From Amblyomma americanum (taxonomy: Eukaryota; Arthropoda; Arachnida; Ixodida; Ixodidae): a stretch of 64,000 nt of DNA. Location of the stretch: positions 59,129,149 through 59,193,148 of the forward strand of contig NC_135505.1 of assembly GCF_052857255.1 (NCBI RefSeq), given 5' to 3'. The position numbers and the translations under genes are program-made. Positions 45,140-55,200 of this stretch are shown here, piece by piece (within the stretch, counting starts at the first letter, position 1; every line of letters begins with the position of its first letter). The notes under the pieces are model-generated. The model was given only the letters and a program-made list of their open reading frames with translations. It was not told the DNA's origin and did not search any database.

Positions 45140-47932
45140 TAATTGCAAAGCGTGCTCGCCTCCCGATGGTGGAAGAAGTGAACAGGCTGGAACTGTCCTC
45201 CAGGCAAAATAACCTGGAAATACACGGTGTCAAAGATAGTGTTCATGAAGACTTAAGAGCAGTTTTGCGGTCTATAGCTCAGAACCTTGAACTTTCCACA
45301 CCAGTGGATGAGGACATTGAGGCAATACACATAATCAAAACCGAATTCATCAGTGCAGAACCAATCCTAGCGCGATTTGCCAGAATAGAAATAAGAGATA
45401 AGTGGATTGAGAAAAGAACCAGCCTAAGGGAAGAATATATTTTCAGTAATGAAAATCTTAGCGCACGCATAAAGAAACTGCTCTGGATGACCAAACAAAA
45501 GGTGAAAGAGAAACAGTACCGCTTTGTTTGGCCTCGCAATGGGCGGGTATTTGTGAAAAAGCAAGAAGGTGATTCCGTGATCCGAATCGACAATGAAGAA
45601 GCTTTAACCAAACTGATATGAAATGGCTGACATCGTAAACTTTGCAAGTGATTGGGAGAAGAGGAATGGAGAATGGTCGAGTTAAATGTCAAGTGATGTC
45701 ATCCTTGAACTAATACACGTCAATGTAAGGAGTTTACAGAGAAATTGGGAGACGCTACAGGTACTCTTGCAAAAAGCTCTGCCATCCCTGCAGACTCTTA
45801 TCCTGACAGACGTAAACATTAGCGAACCTGAATGCTTGCAGTTGTCAATTATGGGCATTCAGCCATTTTCAATATGTAGAAAAAAACATAGAGGTGGTGG
45901 TATGCTCATGTTTGCAATAAATGGTTGTATATGCGAACAAGTGCAAACTGATTTCGTTGAAGCAGAAGTGATTGCTCTAAATGTTACAAAAGGTACATAT
46001 GAACTTTTAGCATGTGCAGTATATAGACCACCAAATAAAAACATAGCCGTTTTTCTAGAAGAGCTTTCGAGCTTCCTTCATGCCCATGCATCAGAACAAG
46101 TTATTCTGGCTGGTTACTTTAATTTAGATATCTGTAACGCAAACAAAACGGGAGTGTCAGAATACCTGACCTTACTAGCAAACTTGGGACTGCAAAATAA
46201 AATTCTATGTTATACATGTGATGAAAGTTTAGGCAATCGTTTAACACAAAGCTGCATTGACCACATCAGCACAAAACTGTGTGAAGGCAGTTCTTTTGGG
46301 TGCGTAATTAAGGAAAAAGTATATGGTGACCTTGGCAGTTTTGGTAGATATTCAACAATCCGGCCTACAGTTCTAGCAGAACTTAATTTTGAACAATGCT
46401 TATGTCGATAAACAAATAATGTCTTTTTCTGTTAGAGGCTCATATGTGCTGATCATTTACAATGCTTTCAGCTATTGGTACAGATTTTTGCTGATATATA
46501 CGGTAAATCTCAACGGAAAATTAAGGCAAAACGAAGAAAACCCCACAGTTCATGGATTGACAAAGAAATTCATGAACTTTGCTACATTAAAAGCAAACTT
46601 CAGAAAAAGCTTCAGTAATCGTCAATTGATCACAGTACAAAAGATAAATTTCTATAAATTAGAAATAAAATAAGAGTGAAAACAAACTTAGCTAAAAAAC
46701 GTTACCATTTACAAAAATTCTCCGCTTCTCGCTACGATTCCGGAAAAGCCTGGGGTATATTAAACACGGTTCTAGGAAAATCACCTAGGTGTACAATAGA
46801 TGATACAATAAGACAAGCTTTCCCGAATGTTGAAAGCAAGAAACTGGCTGAAGATTTTAAGCGACATTTCATTGACTCAGTGACGAAATTAACTGCGCAT
46901 AATAATTTGTGTGGTGCTCACAACGCAGCAAATAACTCAAAGGTTCATTCTGCTTACCTGACTCCTATCTCAGAAAATTAACTTTGGAACACAGTAAAAA
47001 CATTAAACATCCCGAAATCACCTGGCTACGATGCAATTAGAATAAAATATATTGTTCATATTGATAAACTAAAAGCAGTGTTGCTTCATGTCTTCAACGA
47101 AACCTTAAAAACAGGCAATATTCCTTATAAATTGAAAAACAGCGTAGTAAGGCCCCTTTATAAGAAAGGATCACGAAGTGTTTACGATAACTACATACCA
47201 ATAGCTATCCTTTTATCTATTGTCTGCATCCTTGAAAAAGTTGCGCATGTTAATATGGTGTCATTCTGTCAGAAATAGAAATTACTAAGCCAAGTTCAAT
47301 ACGGCTTTCGACCAGGATACAACACGACTCGGCTTTTAGAAGACTTTATGATTTCATCTGCTCCGAAATTGACCAGAACCGCATTGCTCTAACACTTTTT
47401 CTTGACCTTCAAAAGGCATTTGATACAATTAGTCATCAACTTCTCCAACATAAAATAGATAATTTTAGTTTCAGGGGGCTGACCAGTCATTCATTTGCAG
47501 TTATTTCGAAAATCGACAACAGTGTGTAAAAATAGGTGGCTGTTACAGCACATTCTTGGATATTAAATCAGGAGTACATCAAGGGTCGGTCCTGGGACCC
47601 CTCTTATTCAGTATTTGCATTAATGAAATTGCCAGTTTGCCGCTGAATTCCAAGCCGCATTTGTACGAAGATGACACGGCCCTTGTACTACCAGGAACGT
47701 GTTATAACGAACTCGGAGGTGTACTTCGAACAGATATGGAGCGCGTGCTCTTGGTTTTTCAGCAATGCAATAGTCGTTAACAAAGCCAAAACAAACCTTA
47801 TATGTTTCCGCAATCCTCATAAAGTCATAACAAATACCAAGCGAATTTGCTTACATAACTCTTGTTCCGAGAATTGTTCATGTATCCCAGAACAACTAAT
47901 AGCGCAAAATACTTAGGAATGACATTTGACAG
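45140..47932 (+). pseudogene. CR1-like LINE, part 1 (ORF1, endonuclease, most of RT)
   Basis: The host element for two later insertions. ORF1 (45166-45621) has a coiled-coil/RRM-type look (RQNNLEIHGVKDS, KQKVKEKQYRFVWPRNGRVF), as in CR1/L2-type ORF1 proteins. The endonuclease (45686-46411) shows LELIHVNVRSLQRNW, CAVYRPPNKN and VILAGYFNLDI (normally GDFN, so a Tyr replaces the catalytic-loop Asp). RT follows from about 46990: PKSPGYDAI-like start, FLDLQKAFDTISHQLL (47399), SGVHQGSVLGPLLFS (47568) and LYEDDTALVL (47660, normally YADD). Stops occur at 46409, 46979 and 47276, with several shifts. It is cut at 47932 within YLGMTFDS. Confidence 0.85.
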
Positions 47933-48484
47933 TGTTACGTCTCGCCTACGACGCGCGGTATAGCCGGCGCGGATGCAACGGACGCCGCGGCTTCGTTCAT
48001 CGCGGCCGCAACGCCTCCCGCCAAGCGCGTCCAGGCAGGTTTCAGTGCCACGTGTCGTCGTGCGTGCGTGTGTGTGTGTGTGTGTGCATGTTTTGCCCAC
48101 GCTTGTCAAAGCGCGGCAGCCGGGGAGAGGAGCTCCCCAACTGGGAGGCGAGGAGGTCTGACCGGCGCCGGCCTGGCGGACGCGCCCGTCACGCCTGAAC
48201 ATGTTCAAGCGTCGCCGTATCGGATGACTCTTCCCAAGCCGTTCCCTCTTGCCCTCGACTCCGAGGGTATAAAACGCCGCTGCCCCAAACGCCGAGAGAG
48301 ACTTCGATTTGCTTCCTTCGAGTAACGTGGTCGCCCTGACCGGCTGCTCTTTTGCGATGCCAGAATAAACAAGTTGTTCTGTTGCCAGTCGACTCATCCT
48401 TTGCCGGGACCTTCGGATGTTTCCAGCTTTGCCCCAGGCCGCCAGGCCAACGCTACCCTTGGGGCTTGCAACCCAAATGCAACA
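47933..48484 (+). repeat. 5' LTR of Gypsy-2
   Basis: Begins tgttacgtctcgcc and ends aatgcaaca. TATA box tataaaa at 48268-48274, poly-A signal aataaa at 48364-48369, and a (GT)n run near 48066-48087. These give a conventional U3-R-U5 plan and a likely Pol II promoter. Confidence 0.96.
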
Positions 48485-48486
48485 AC

Positions 48487-48504
48487 TGGTGGCAGCGGTG
48501 GGAT
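48487..48504 (+). other. Primer binding site, tRNA-Leu type
   Basis: tggtggcagcggtgggat, two bases after the LTR, is complementary to the 3' end (with CCA) of animal tRNA-Leu(AAG/CAG)-type molecules, whose T arm and acceptor end read atcccaccgctgccacca. It would prime minus-strand DNA synthesis. Confidence 0.75.
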
Positions 48505-48797
48505 CCCGACAACGGAGGCCAGCAGCGAACATATGCGGTCAACTGTATGCTGAGCAGCACAACGACCATCCGGGAGCAGTGCAACGAGCCCTGTGTGATG
48601 ACTGGTTGCCTGCAGCGGAACGACTGCGCTGAATTCTTGGCTGCGAGGTTTGGTGAGTGCGGGACTTTCTTCTTCTGAGTTTTGCCAGGCTTTTGTTAGT
48701 GTCAGAAACAGAGCTGGTAATTGTGTTGTCGTTGCTGCCGGGTTAGTTTGCGGCAAGACAATAGTAGGCAGTAGAGAAAGCAGCATTCGGAGCAGCC
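48505..48797 (+). other. Untranslated leader of Gypsy-2
   Basis: No open frame of note. Weak splice-like signals (ttggtgagtgc near 48650 and ttttgccag near 48690) are present but too close together to be a normal intron. Confidence 0.5.
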
Positions 48798-51700
48798 ATG
48801 GATTTGAAGTCGTTGCGCAAACCGAAATTGCTGGAGCTTGCAAGAGAGTTGGGTCTTGATGTCTCAGACAAACTCAGAAAACCAGAACTGCTAAGGGCGA
48901 TTCTTGAGTTGGAGGCTGAGGATGACGAGCTGTCGGAATGCCTTGAGACCATTGAGGAGAGGGAACAAAAAGAAAAAGACGAGCGCGAACGTAAGGAACA
49001 AAAAGAGAAAGAGGAGCGCGAACGTAAAGAACAAAAAGAGAAAGAGGAGCGCGAACGTAAAGAGCAAAAAGAGAAAGAAGAGCGCGCTTTGGAAATGAAG
49101 CGTCTCGAGGTAGAGATGGAACGCGCTCGTAATGGAAGTCAGGCACACGGTGCAGGAGAACGGGTATCGTTCAAAATGACTGACCTGATGCGGCCGTTTA
49201 AGCTTGGAGAGGACATTGGTTTGTTCCTGGTTAACTTTGAGCGAACGTGCGAGAAGCAGGGGTTCTCTCGGGAAACGTGGCCACAGCGCTTGCTCACTTT
49301 GTTACCCGGCGAGGCGGCCGACGTAGTCGCTCGCTTGAAGAGAGAGGAGGCAGAGGATTTCGACCAAGTGAAATCGAGTCTGCTAAAAAAGTACAGGCTG
49401 TCAGCGGAGGCGTTCCGTCGGAAGTTTCGGGAAAATGAAAAAGGCAGAAATGAGTCATATACAGAGTTTGCCTATAGGCTTATGTCAAACATGCAGGAGT
49501 GGCTCAAAGAAGAGAAAGCGTTTGGTGACCACGAGAAAATTCTGCAGTGTTTCGGGCTGGAACAGTTTTATAGTCGGTTACCTGAGAACGTGCGGTACTG
49601 GGTCTTGGATAGGCCAGACGTTAGTACAGTGGCTAAAGCCGCCGAGCTAGCCGAGGAGTTTGTGACGCGTCGGGCTCGCGGAGCTAAGGACGGTCAAAAG
49701 GGTGAATTTTTCTCCAAGTCTGAGAGGCCGAAGTTCACACCTATGAGAGCAAGGAGGGACACACGTAGTGCGGATGCGAGTGAAAGTAGTCCGACCGAAC
49801 GTAAGGAGACGGCGGCAGCCGAAGCCGAACGCAGAAAGCGGTTCGAGACGAGGCAAGCGCGCGTGTGTTATACGTGCCAGAAGCCGGGTCACTTTTCGGC
49901 GCAGTGTCCAGAAACAAAAACAAAAGTTGTGTTTTTGTCATTATGCAGCACTGACGAGAACATGAAGCTTCTCGAGCCTTACATGCGAGACTTCCTCGTG
50001 AACGGGAAAGAGTGCCGAGTGCTTCGTGATTCCGCAGCTACAATGGATGTAGTTCACCCCTCTTACGTAGAACCCGATATGTTCACGGGCGAGTGCGCAT
50101 GGATCAAGCAAGCAGTGGAAGCTCACAGCGTGTGTCTGCCCGTAGCAAAAGTGGTTATTGAAGGACCTTTCGGAGCAATTGAGACGGAGGCCGTAGTGTC
50201 ATCTAGGCTGCCCCCCCAGTACCCGTACCTATTTTCGAACAGGTCCGATCACCTCCTGCGCGAGAAGGGGCTTTTGTTTGGTGAGGCTAGCGTTCAGGCC
50301 TTAACCAGACCGAGAGTTCGGGAGCTCGCTGCAAAGGCGGTAGTTGCGGGGCCGACGTTGTCGAACAATGAAAAAGGGTCGGAGGCGCAGCAAGCTGATA
50401 TTCAGAGCACGTCCGAACTGAATAAAATTGAGCCTGTAGCGCTTAAGGCACCAGGTACTGGAGAGGAAATGCCCGACACGGGAAAGTTAGAAGAGCTTCC
50501 GGTCGAGCTTCCTGGACTAGGCTCAGTGACGAACAGGGAAGACACTGATCAGGTCATTAGTGACTTAATCATTAAAGCACCGCTGTCGCCTGAGCAGAAA
50601 ACCGAACTACACCAACTCTTACAAGAGTTTCAAGGTCAGTTCTCTGAGAGGCCTGGTAGGACTTCTGTCCTTACTCATGATATAGAACTTACCTCCCCAG
50701 AGCCAGTACGATCCAAGGCGTACCGGGTGTCACCCCGCCAGCGCGATATTATGGAGGCTGAGGTAAAGAAAATGCTACAGCTCGGTGTTATTGAGGCGGG
50801 TGAGAGTGATTATACCTCCCCTTTGATTTTAGTTGAGGAACCGGGCAAGGAACCTCGTCCTTGCGTCGACTACCGCAGGCTTAATTCCATTACTAAGGAT
50901 CAAATTTATCCGATCCCTAACATCGAGGAGCGCCTTGAGAAAGTTAGTAGAGCTTAGTTTATTTCCACCCTAGATCTTGTCAGGGGTTATTGGCAGGTTC
51001 CACTTACAGAAGAGGCTAGTAGGTATGCGGCGTTCATTTCACCAATGGGAACATTCCGTCCTAAAGTTTTGAGTTTTGGTTTGAAGAACGCGCCATACTC
51101 CTTTTCAAGCCTCATGGACAAAGTGTTGCGGGGACAGCAAGAATTTGCTTTACCGTATTTAGACGACGTAGCGATATTTTCCGCATCCTGGTCTGAGCAT
51201 ATGCCACACTTGCGGGCAGTGCTAACCCGCCTGCGCGAAGCGGGCTTGACAATCAAGGCTCCCAAGTGCCAATTAGCACAGGCCGAGGTTGCCTACCTCG
51301 GTCACGTGATTGGACAGGGTCGTCGCCGGCCCTCTGAAATAAAGGTGGCCGCTGTGCGAGACTTCCCGCAACCGCGCACGAAGACCGATATTCGGTCGTT
51401 CTTAGGTGTCGCCGGCTACTATCAGAGGTACATCCCCAGGTACTCCGATATCGCGGCTCCCCTGACAGATGCTCTAAGAAAAACAGAGCCCCAAACAGTC
51501 GTCTGGAGCGAGACAAAGGAAAGAGCTTTTAGCGCCTTAAAGAGCGCCCTAACAAGCCAGCCTGTGCTACGATCGCCAGACTACACAAAAGGGTTCGTTG
51601 TTCAGTGCGATGCTAGTGAGCGAGGCATGGACGTTGTACTGTGCCAAAGGGACAATGGAGAAGTGGAACACCCCGTCCTGTATGCTAGTCGTAAGCTGAC

Positions 51701-51962
51701 CTGTCGTGAGCAGGCGTACAGCGCCACCGAGAAAGAGTGTGCGTGTCTCGTGTGGGCCGTTCAGAAATTGTCATGCTACCTAGCCGGCTCGAGGTTTATC
51801 ATTGACACGGATCACTGCCCTCTCCAATGGCTGCAGACCATCTCTCCCAAAAATGGCCGCCTCCTGCGCTGGAGCCTCGCTTTGCAACAATATTCCTTTG
51901 AGGTGCGTTACAAAAAGGGGAGTCTCAACGGTAACGCCGATGGCTTAAGTCGAAGCCCCTAA
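48798..51962 (+). pseudogene. gag-pol: gag-pol of Gypsy-2 (gag, protease, RT, RNase H), one amber codon
   Basis: One frame of 1,054 codons interrupted only by TAG at 50955-50957 (codon 720), where relatives have a lysine-type residue. The ATG has a strong context (gccatgg). N-terminus (residues 1-37) is SAP-like: LKSLRKPKLLELARELGLDV. Residues 56-96 form a charged coiled coil of 11-residue repeats. Capsid-like region follows (FKLGEDIGLFLVNFERTCEK). CCHC knuckle CYTCQKPGHFSAQC is at residues 357-370. Protease reads LRDSAATMDVVHP (Asp 411), with Ala where DSG/DTG has Gly. RT starts near residue 670, has VDYRRLNSITKDQIYPIPN, and YLDDVAIFS at 787. RNase H shows QCDASERGMDVVL, TEKECACLVWAV and IDTDHCPLQW. 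It ends NADGLSRSP with no integrase. Confidence 0.95.
48963..49088 (+). repeat. 33-bp tandem repeat in gag
   Basis: Nearly four units encoding EQKEKEERERK-type repeats, changed at only a few bases between units. In-frame expansion of a charged helix. Confidence 0.92.
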
Positions 51963-52442
51963 CGTAGGAATCCGCCTCAAAGTTGTTTGTTACTGATGTT
52001 TTCTTCCTGAGGCAGGATTTTTAACATATTGCTTTTGTTTAGTGTTTCTAAGTGATTATGTGCTTTCTAGTGCAATTTTCCAATTTGTGGACGCGTTCTG
52101 AGTGCTGCTTGACTACTGGAAGGAACTAGGCAGTAGTATAAAAGGGGAAAGAGCCTGGCAGAGCTTAGTGAGGGTTGTCTCGTGCTTGCTGACTGAGCGG
52201 TTGCGTTTCGGCGTAGTTCTAACGCTTGCTGGGAACGAGCACAAAAATGGCAACTCTCCCGAAGTGACTTTGCAGTGTCCTGTGTGATCCTGAACATGAG
52301 AACGAGGCCTTCTCTGTGCGCTGCGCTCAAGCAACGTCGAGGGACGACCGGTTTCGTTTACGAGCATCATCGAGCGACATCCCTCTGGACAGCGGATGCA
52401 GTCCCCTGACCATCGGGATCTCCTTCTCCCGGCGGGGCGGTC
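51963..52442 (+). other. 3' region of Gypsy-2 with a second TATA-like site
   Basis: Stands where integrase should be. No integrase motif is found in any frame. tataaaagggg at 52138-52148 with a leader-like sequence behind it suggests either a remnant of another LTR or an internal promoter. The last bases before the LTR (cggcggggcgg) are a weak polypurine-tract candidate. Confidence 0.6.
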
Positions 52443-52994
52443 TGTTACGTCTCGCCTACGACGCGCGGTATAGCCGGCGCGGATGCAACGGACGCCGCGG
52501 CTTCGTTCATCGCGGCCGCAACGCCTCCCGCCAAGCGCGTCCAGGCAGGTTTCAGTGCCACGTGTCGTCGTGCGTGCGTGTGTGTGTGTGTGTGTGCATG
52601 TTTTGCCCACGCTTGTCAAAGCGCGGCAGCCGGGGAGAGGAGCTCCCCAACTGGGAGGCGAGGAGGTCTGACCGGCGCCGGCCTGGCGGACGCGCCCGTC
52701 ACGCCTGAACATGTTCAAGCGTCGCCGTATCGGATGACTCTTCCCAAGCCGTTCCCTCTTGCCCTCGACTCCGAGGGTATAAAACGCCGCTGCCCCAAAC
52801 GCCGAGAGAGACTTCGATTTGCTTCCTTCGAGTAACGTGGTCGCCCTGACCGGCTGCTCTTTTGCGATGCCAGAATAAACAAGTTGTTCTGTTGCCAGTC
52901 GACTCATCCTTTGCCGGGACCTTCGGATGTTTCCAGCTTTGCCCCAGGCCGCCAGGCCAACGCTACCCTTGGGGCTTGCAACCCAAATGCAACA
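52443..52994 (+). repeat. 3' LTR of Gypsy-2
   Basis: 552 bp; no difference from the 5' LTR found on reading. TATA at 52778-52784 and aataaa at 52874-52879. The duplicated acag follows at 52995-52998. Confidence 0.96.
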
Positions 52995-52998
52995 ACAG

Positions 52999-53144
52999 CA
53001 CACTATCTTGGAATATTCATATCCCAGAAGTTTCAAAGAAACTAAGAATGGTATGTGCACATCCCTATTCCCTGAGGTTGTTATGTGATGCACCTATACG
53101 AAAAAATGGTGTATAAGAGCTTAGGTGAATCTGCTCTAAGATAA
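52999..53144 (+). pseudogene. CR1-like LINE, part 2
   Basis: Continues the LINE in frame across the Gypsy-2 site: MTFDS before, TLSWNIHIPEVSKKLR after. A shift near 53107 leads to YKSLGESALR, where the second insertion (Gypsy-3) cuts in. Confidence 0.88.
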
Positions 53145-53458
53145 TGCCACAGTGTGAGGCATTTACTGGCGCCGCCATGCGGTCTGGCAGCACCCACTGG
53201 TATTCTTTGTTTTCCCCAGCTCATGCGTTGGTTCGCTGTGTGTGTCCGCCTGGCTAGTCCTGGTGTGCCCTTCTGCCCTTTCTGCCGGCTTTCAGTGATT
53301 TTTGGTGGAGGTGCTGGGTATTTTAATGCGCGAAGAGCTCTCGGGAGCCTCCAACGACGCCCAGCTACACCCCGTGGACACACCTGTCCACAAGGCAAGC
53401 CGCCGCTTGCGAGGCTTAACTGCTGAGTTTCAACGCCTGACGGCACGCCCCCCGCGCA

Positions 53459-53890
53459 ATGACGTCCACTGCGACAAGTCAGACCACCCAGAATGCCATG
53501 AGTTCCTCGCCGCTGATTGTTCATGCGCCTCGCACTCCCGCGTCGTTTCATGCCGACAAGTTCGAAGACGTTGAAAAATGGTTGGCCAGCTACGACCGAG
53601 TCGCTTTGTTTAACCTGTGGGACGAGAACCGCATGCTACGCAATGTCTTTTTTGCCCTAGAAGACTCCGCCAAGACGTGGTTTGAAGGCCACGAGTCTGC
53701 TATCCCCACCTGGCGAGACTTCCGGCGACAGTTGCTCCACACTTTCGGCAGCAACGAACGGAAGGAGGGAGCTGAAGTTGCCCTGCAATCCCGAGCGCAG
53801 CGGCTCAATGAGTGCGTCGCCATGTTCGTAGAAGACATGACGCGGCTCTTCAATCGCTCAGATCCTACCATGTCGGAGACAAAGAAGACC
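53459..53890 (+). pseudogene. gag fragment of Gypsy-3
   Basis: From ATG 53459 the frame reads FEDVEKWLASYDRVALFNLW, FFALEDSAKTWFEGHESA, WRDFRRQLLHTFGSNERKEG and FVEDMTRLFNRSDPTMSETK, matching Gypsy-1 gag (FEDVEDWLASFDRVAGFNEW, FIEDMTQLFNRADPAMAEDK). This frame is open here whereas Gypsy-1 has two stops. It breaks at about 53888, where LTR-derived sequence begins, so the C-terminal half and zinc knuckle are lost. The run-on frame to 53992 is not gag. Confidence 0.9.
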
Positions 53891-53917
53891 AGCGGGTGCT
53901 GCCCCACCGCATGGCGG
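53888..53917 (-). repeat. Inverted 30-bp U3 segment at the Gypsy-3 deletion junction
   Basis: gggtgctgccccaccgcatg (53894 on) and the following gcggcgccag are the reverse complement, with about two mismatches, of ctggcgccgccatgcggtct... at 53166-53196 in the 5' LTR. Confidence 0.8.
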
Positions 53918-53946
53918 CGCCAGCAAACGGCTTTCGGTGACAATAT

Positions 53947-54735
53947 GGTCTTAGTATTTATGGTTCTGCATCCACATACAACTTCAATGTAATAAATAGT
54001 GTTTTAAAAAAAATTGCATGCAGCCTGTCATATATGGTACACAGTTTCATAGTGAACATCTATTATCTAGCATGAATCATTTTAATATGTTTTTCATATA
54101 AATAAAGTTTTTCTTTTATATTTTATGCAAACATTATTTCTCATGTTCCTTCAAAGTGGAAAATATAAAATCACAACCCCTACGCCACATAGAGAAATTT
54201 AATATGCCACCTGTGTACACTATTTATGGAAAAAGAACCCACGCATTTTACCTACCTTCGTGTTTCAACAAATTTGAAACCAACAACACCTTCGCCTCTG
54301 TTAGAGAATTTAAGGCATTTATACGGTCGTTTGTGCAGTCAAAAGAATGACACCATGTGCTTTTCGTATGCTGCCCTCATCAGACAATTCATTTTAAACA
54401 ATGCTTTCTTTATATGTAGTGCTCAAAAAATAATTCAGTTGCAAAAATGCCCTGTCTGGTTTTTTTTTGCGTACTGTGGAAAATAGAATCTTGTTCATAT
54501 GCGATGCCAGTACTAATACCCTGTTTTGAGCCTCACTACTTTGTGACATACTTGTGTTTGTTTATTTCTTTTGAACATTTGTGAGCTTTCAATATTGTTT
54601 TATAATTTTTGTTTTCCTGCAAGGCTTTGTCCTGATGCAGTCATGCTGTACTGCTCAGCCACGCTCACAAGCATCAATGCTTAAGCGGGCTCGTTACTGT
54701 CTTGTACAATTGCCTGGAAATAAACTATTATTATT
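53947..54735 (+). pseudogene. CR1-like LINE, part 3 (C-terminus and 3' end)
   Basis: Resumes in frame after Gypsy-3: ALR before, YGLSIYGSASTYNFNVINSV after. It continues to KHYFSCSFKVENIK, PPVYTIYGKRTHAFYLPSCF and FASVREFKAFIRSFVQSKE, stop near 54350, the usual C-terminus of CR1/L2-type elements. A 3' UTR ends in aaataaactattattattat at about 54718-54737, an (ATT)n-type tail. Confidence 0.8.
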
Positions 54736-54744
54736 ATCTATTTT

Positions 54745-55200
54745 CTGCCGCCAGCACTGCTAGCCTGTATTCCGCGCACTCGTCTATGGTGACGATGGTG
54801 GCCTGGAACAGGTTTTCGACGGCCACATCACTTCCCCGGTTGACCCAAAGGGTGACATCATCCGCATGTATTCAAAATTTTAATCCCTCAAGATTTGCCA
54901 ATTCCTGGGGGAGCTATCTCATAGCCACGTTGAAGAATAGGACCGTGGGACGTACCATTACTCCCTTGCTTAGTTGCAGAAGATTCCAGCGTTTGGAGCT
55001 TCATGCAGGCAGTTCTACTCGTCAGGAAGTAACTGATGTACCGATATGTCCTGGTGCCTGCATTAACCTTGCTCAGCCCTTCGAGGACCACCTCATGCTT
55101 CACGTTGTCGAAAGCTTTCGTGAGGTCCAGCCTCAAAATGGCTTTCGCATCTCTAGACCTTTGAGCCTAGACTGCTACTCCTGCCGGGCCCAAAATTAGA
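54745..55200 (-). pseudogene. I-clade LINE RT piece, inverted half
   Basis: The minus strand reads RLDLTKAFDNVKHEVVLEGL, STVNAGTRTYRY-type KVNAGTRTYRYISYFLTSRT and decayed palm sequence to about 54745. It lies head to head with the plus-strand 3' end at 55201-55580. Confidence 0.75.

Larger units (their letters stand above)
47933..52994 (+). mobile_element. Ty3/gypsy element Gypsy-2, very young, integrase-less
   Basis: Two 552-bp LTRs (47933-48484, 52443-52994) look identical base for base on reading both. The 4-bp target duplication acag lies at 47929-47932 and 52995-52998. The internal region holds a primer site, leader, one gag-pol frame ending after RNase H, and a 480-bp 3' segment. There is no integrase. 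It sits inside the CR1-like LINE, whose frame closes up when the insert is removed. Confidence 0.97.
53145..53942 (+). mobile_element. Gypsy-3, deleted relative of Gypsy-1
   Basis: Starts tgccacagt like the Gypsy-1 LTR. 5' LTR about 53145-53299, then a primer-site candidate tggtggaggtgctggg (53302-53317), leader and the first part of gag. It then jumps to a short 3' LTR remnant ending ctttcggtgaca at 53942. Flanks ataa (53141-53144) and atat (53943-53946) look like a 4-bp duplication with one change. All of pol is gone. Confidence 0.88.

Noticed and set aside
48650..48695. Intron in the Gypsy-2 leader
   Set aside because: Donor and acceptor look-alikes are only about 40 bp apart, too short for a usual arthropod intron.
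48850..49150. Leu/Phe-rich minus-strand membrane-like proteins
   Set aside because: They are the antisense of the Lys/Glu-rich gag repeat, not genes.
50955..50957. Programmed amber readthrough in Gypsy-2
   Set aside because: The stop lies in the middle of RT and not at a gag/pol border, so a plain nonsense change is the simpler reading.
52113..53093. 326-codon minus-strand frame across the Gypsy-2 3' LTR
   Set aside because: It is antisense to an LTR, and the parallel 5' LTR gives the same frame. This is a composition effect.
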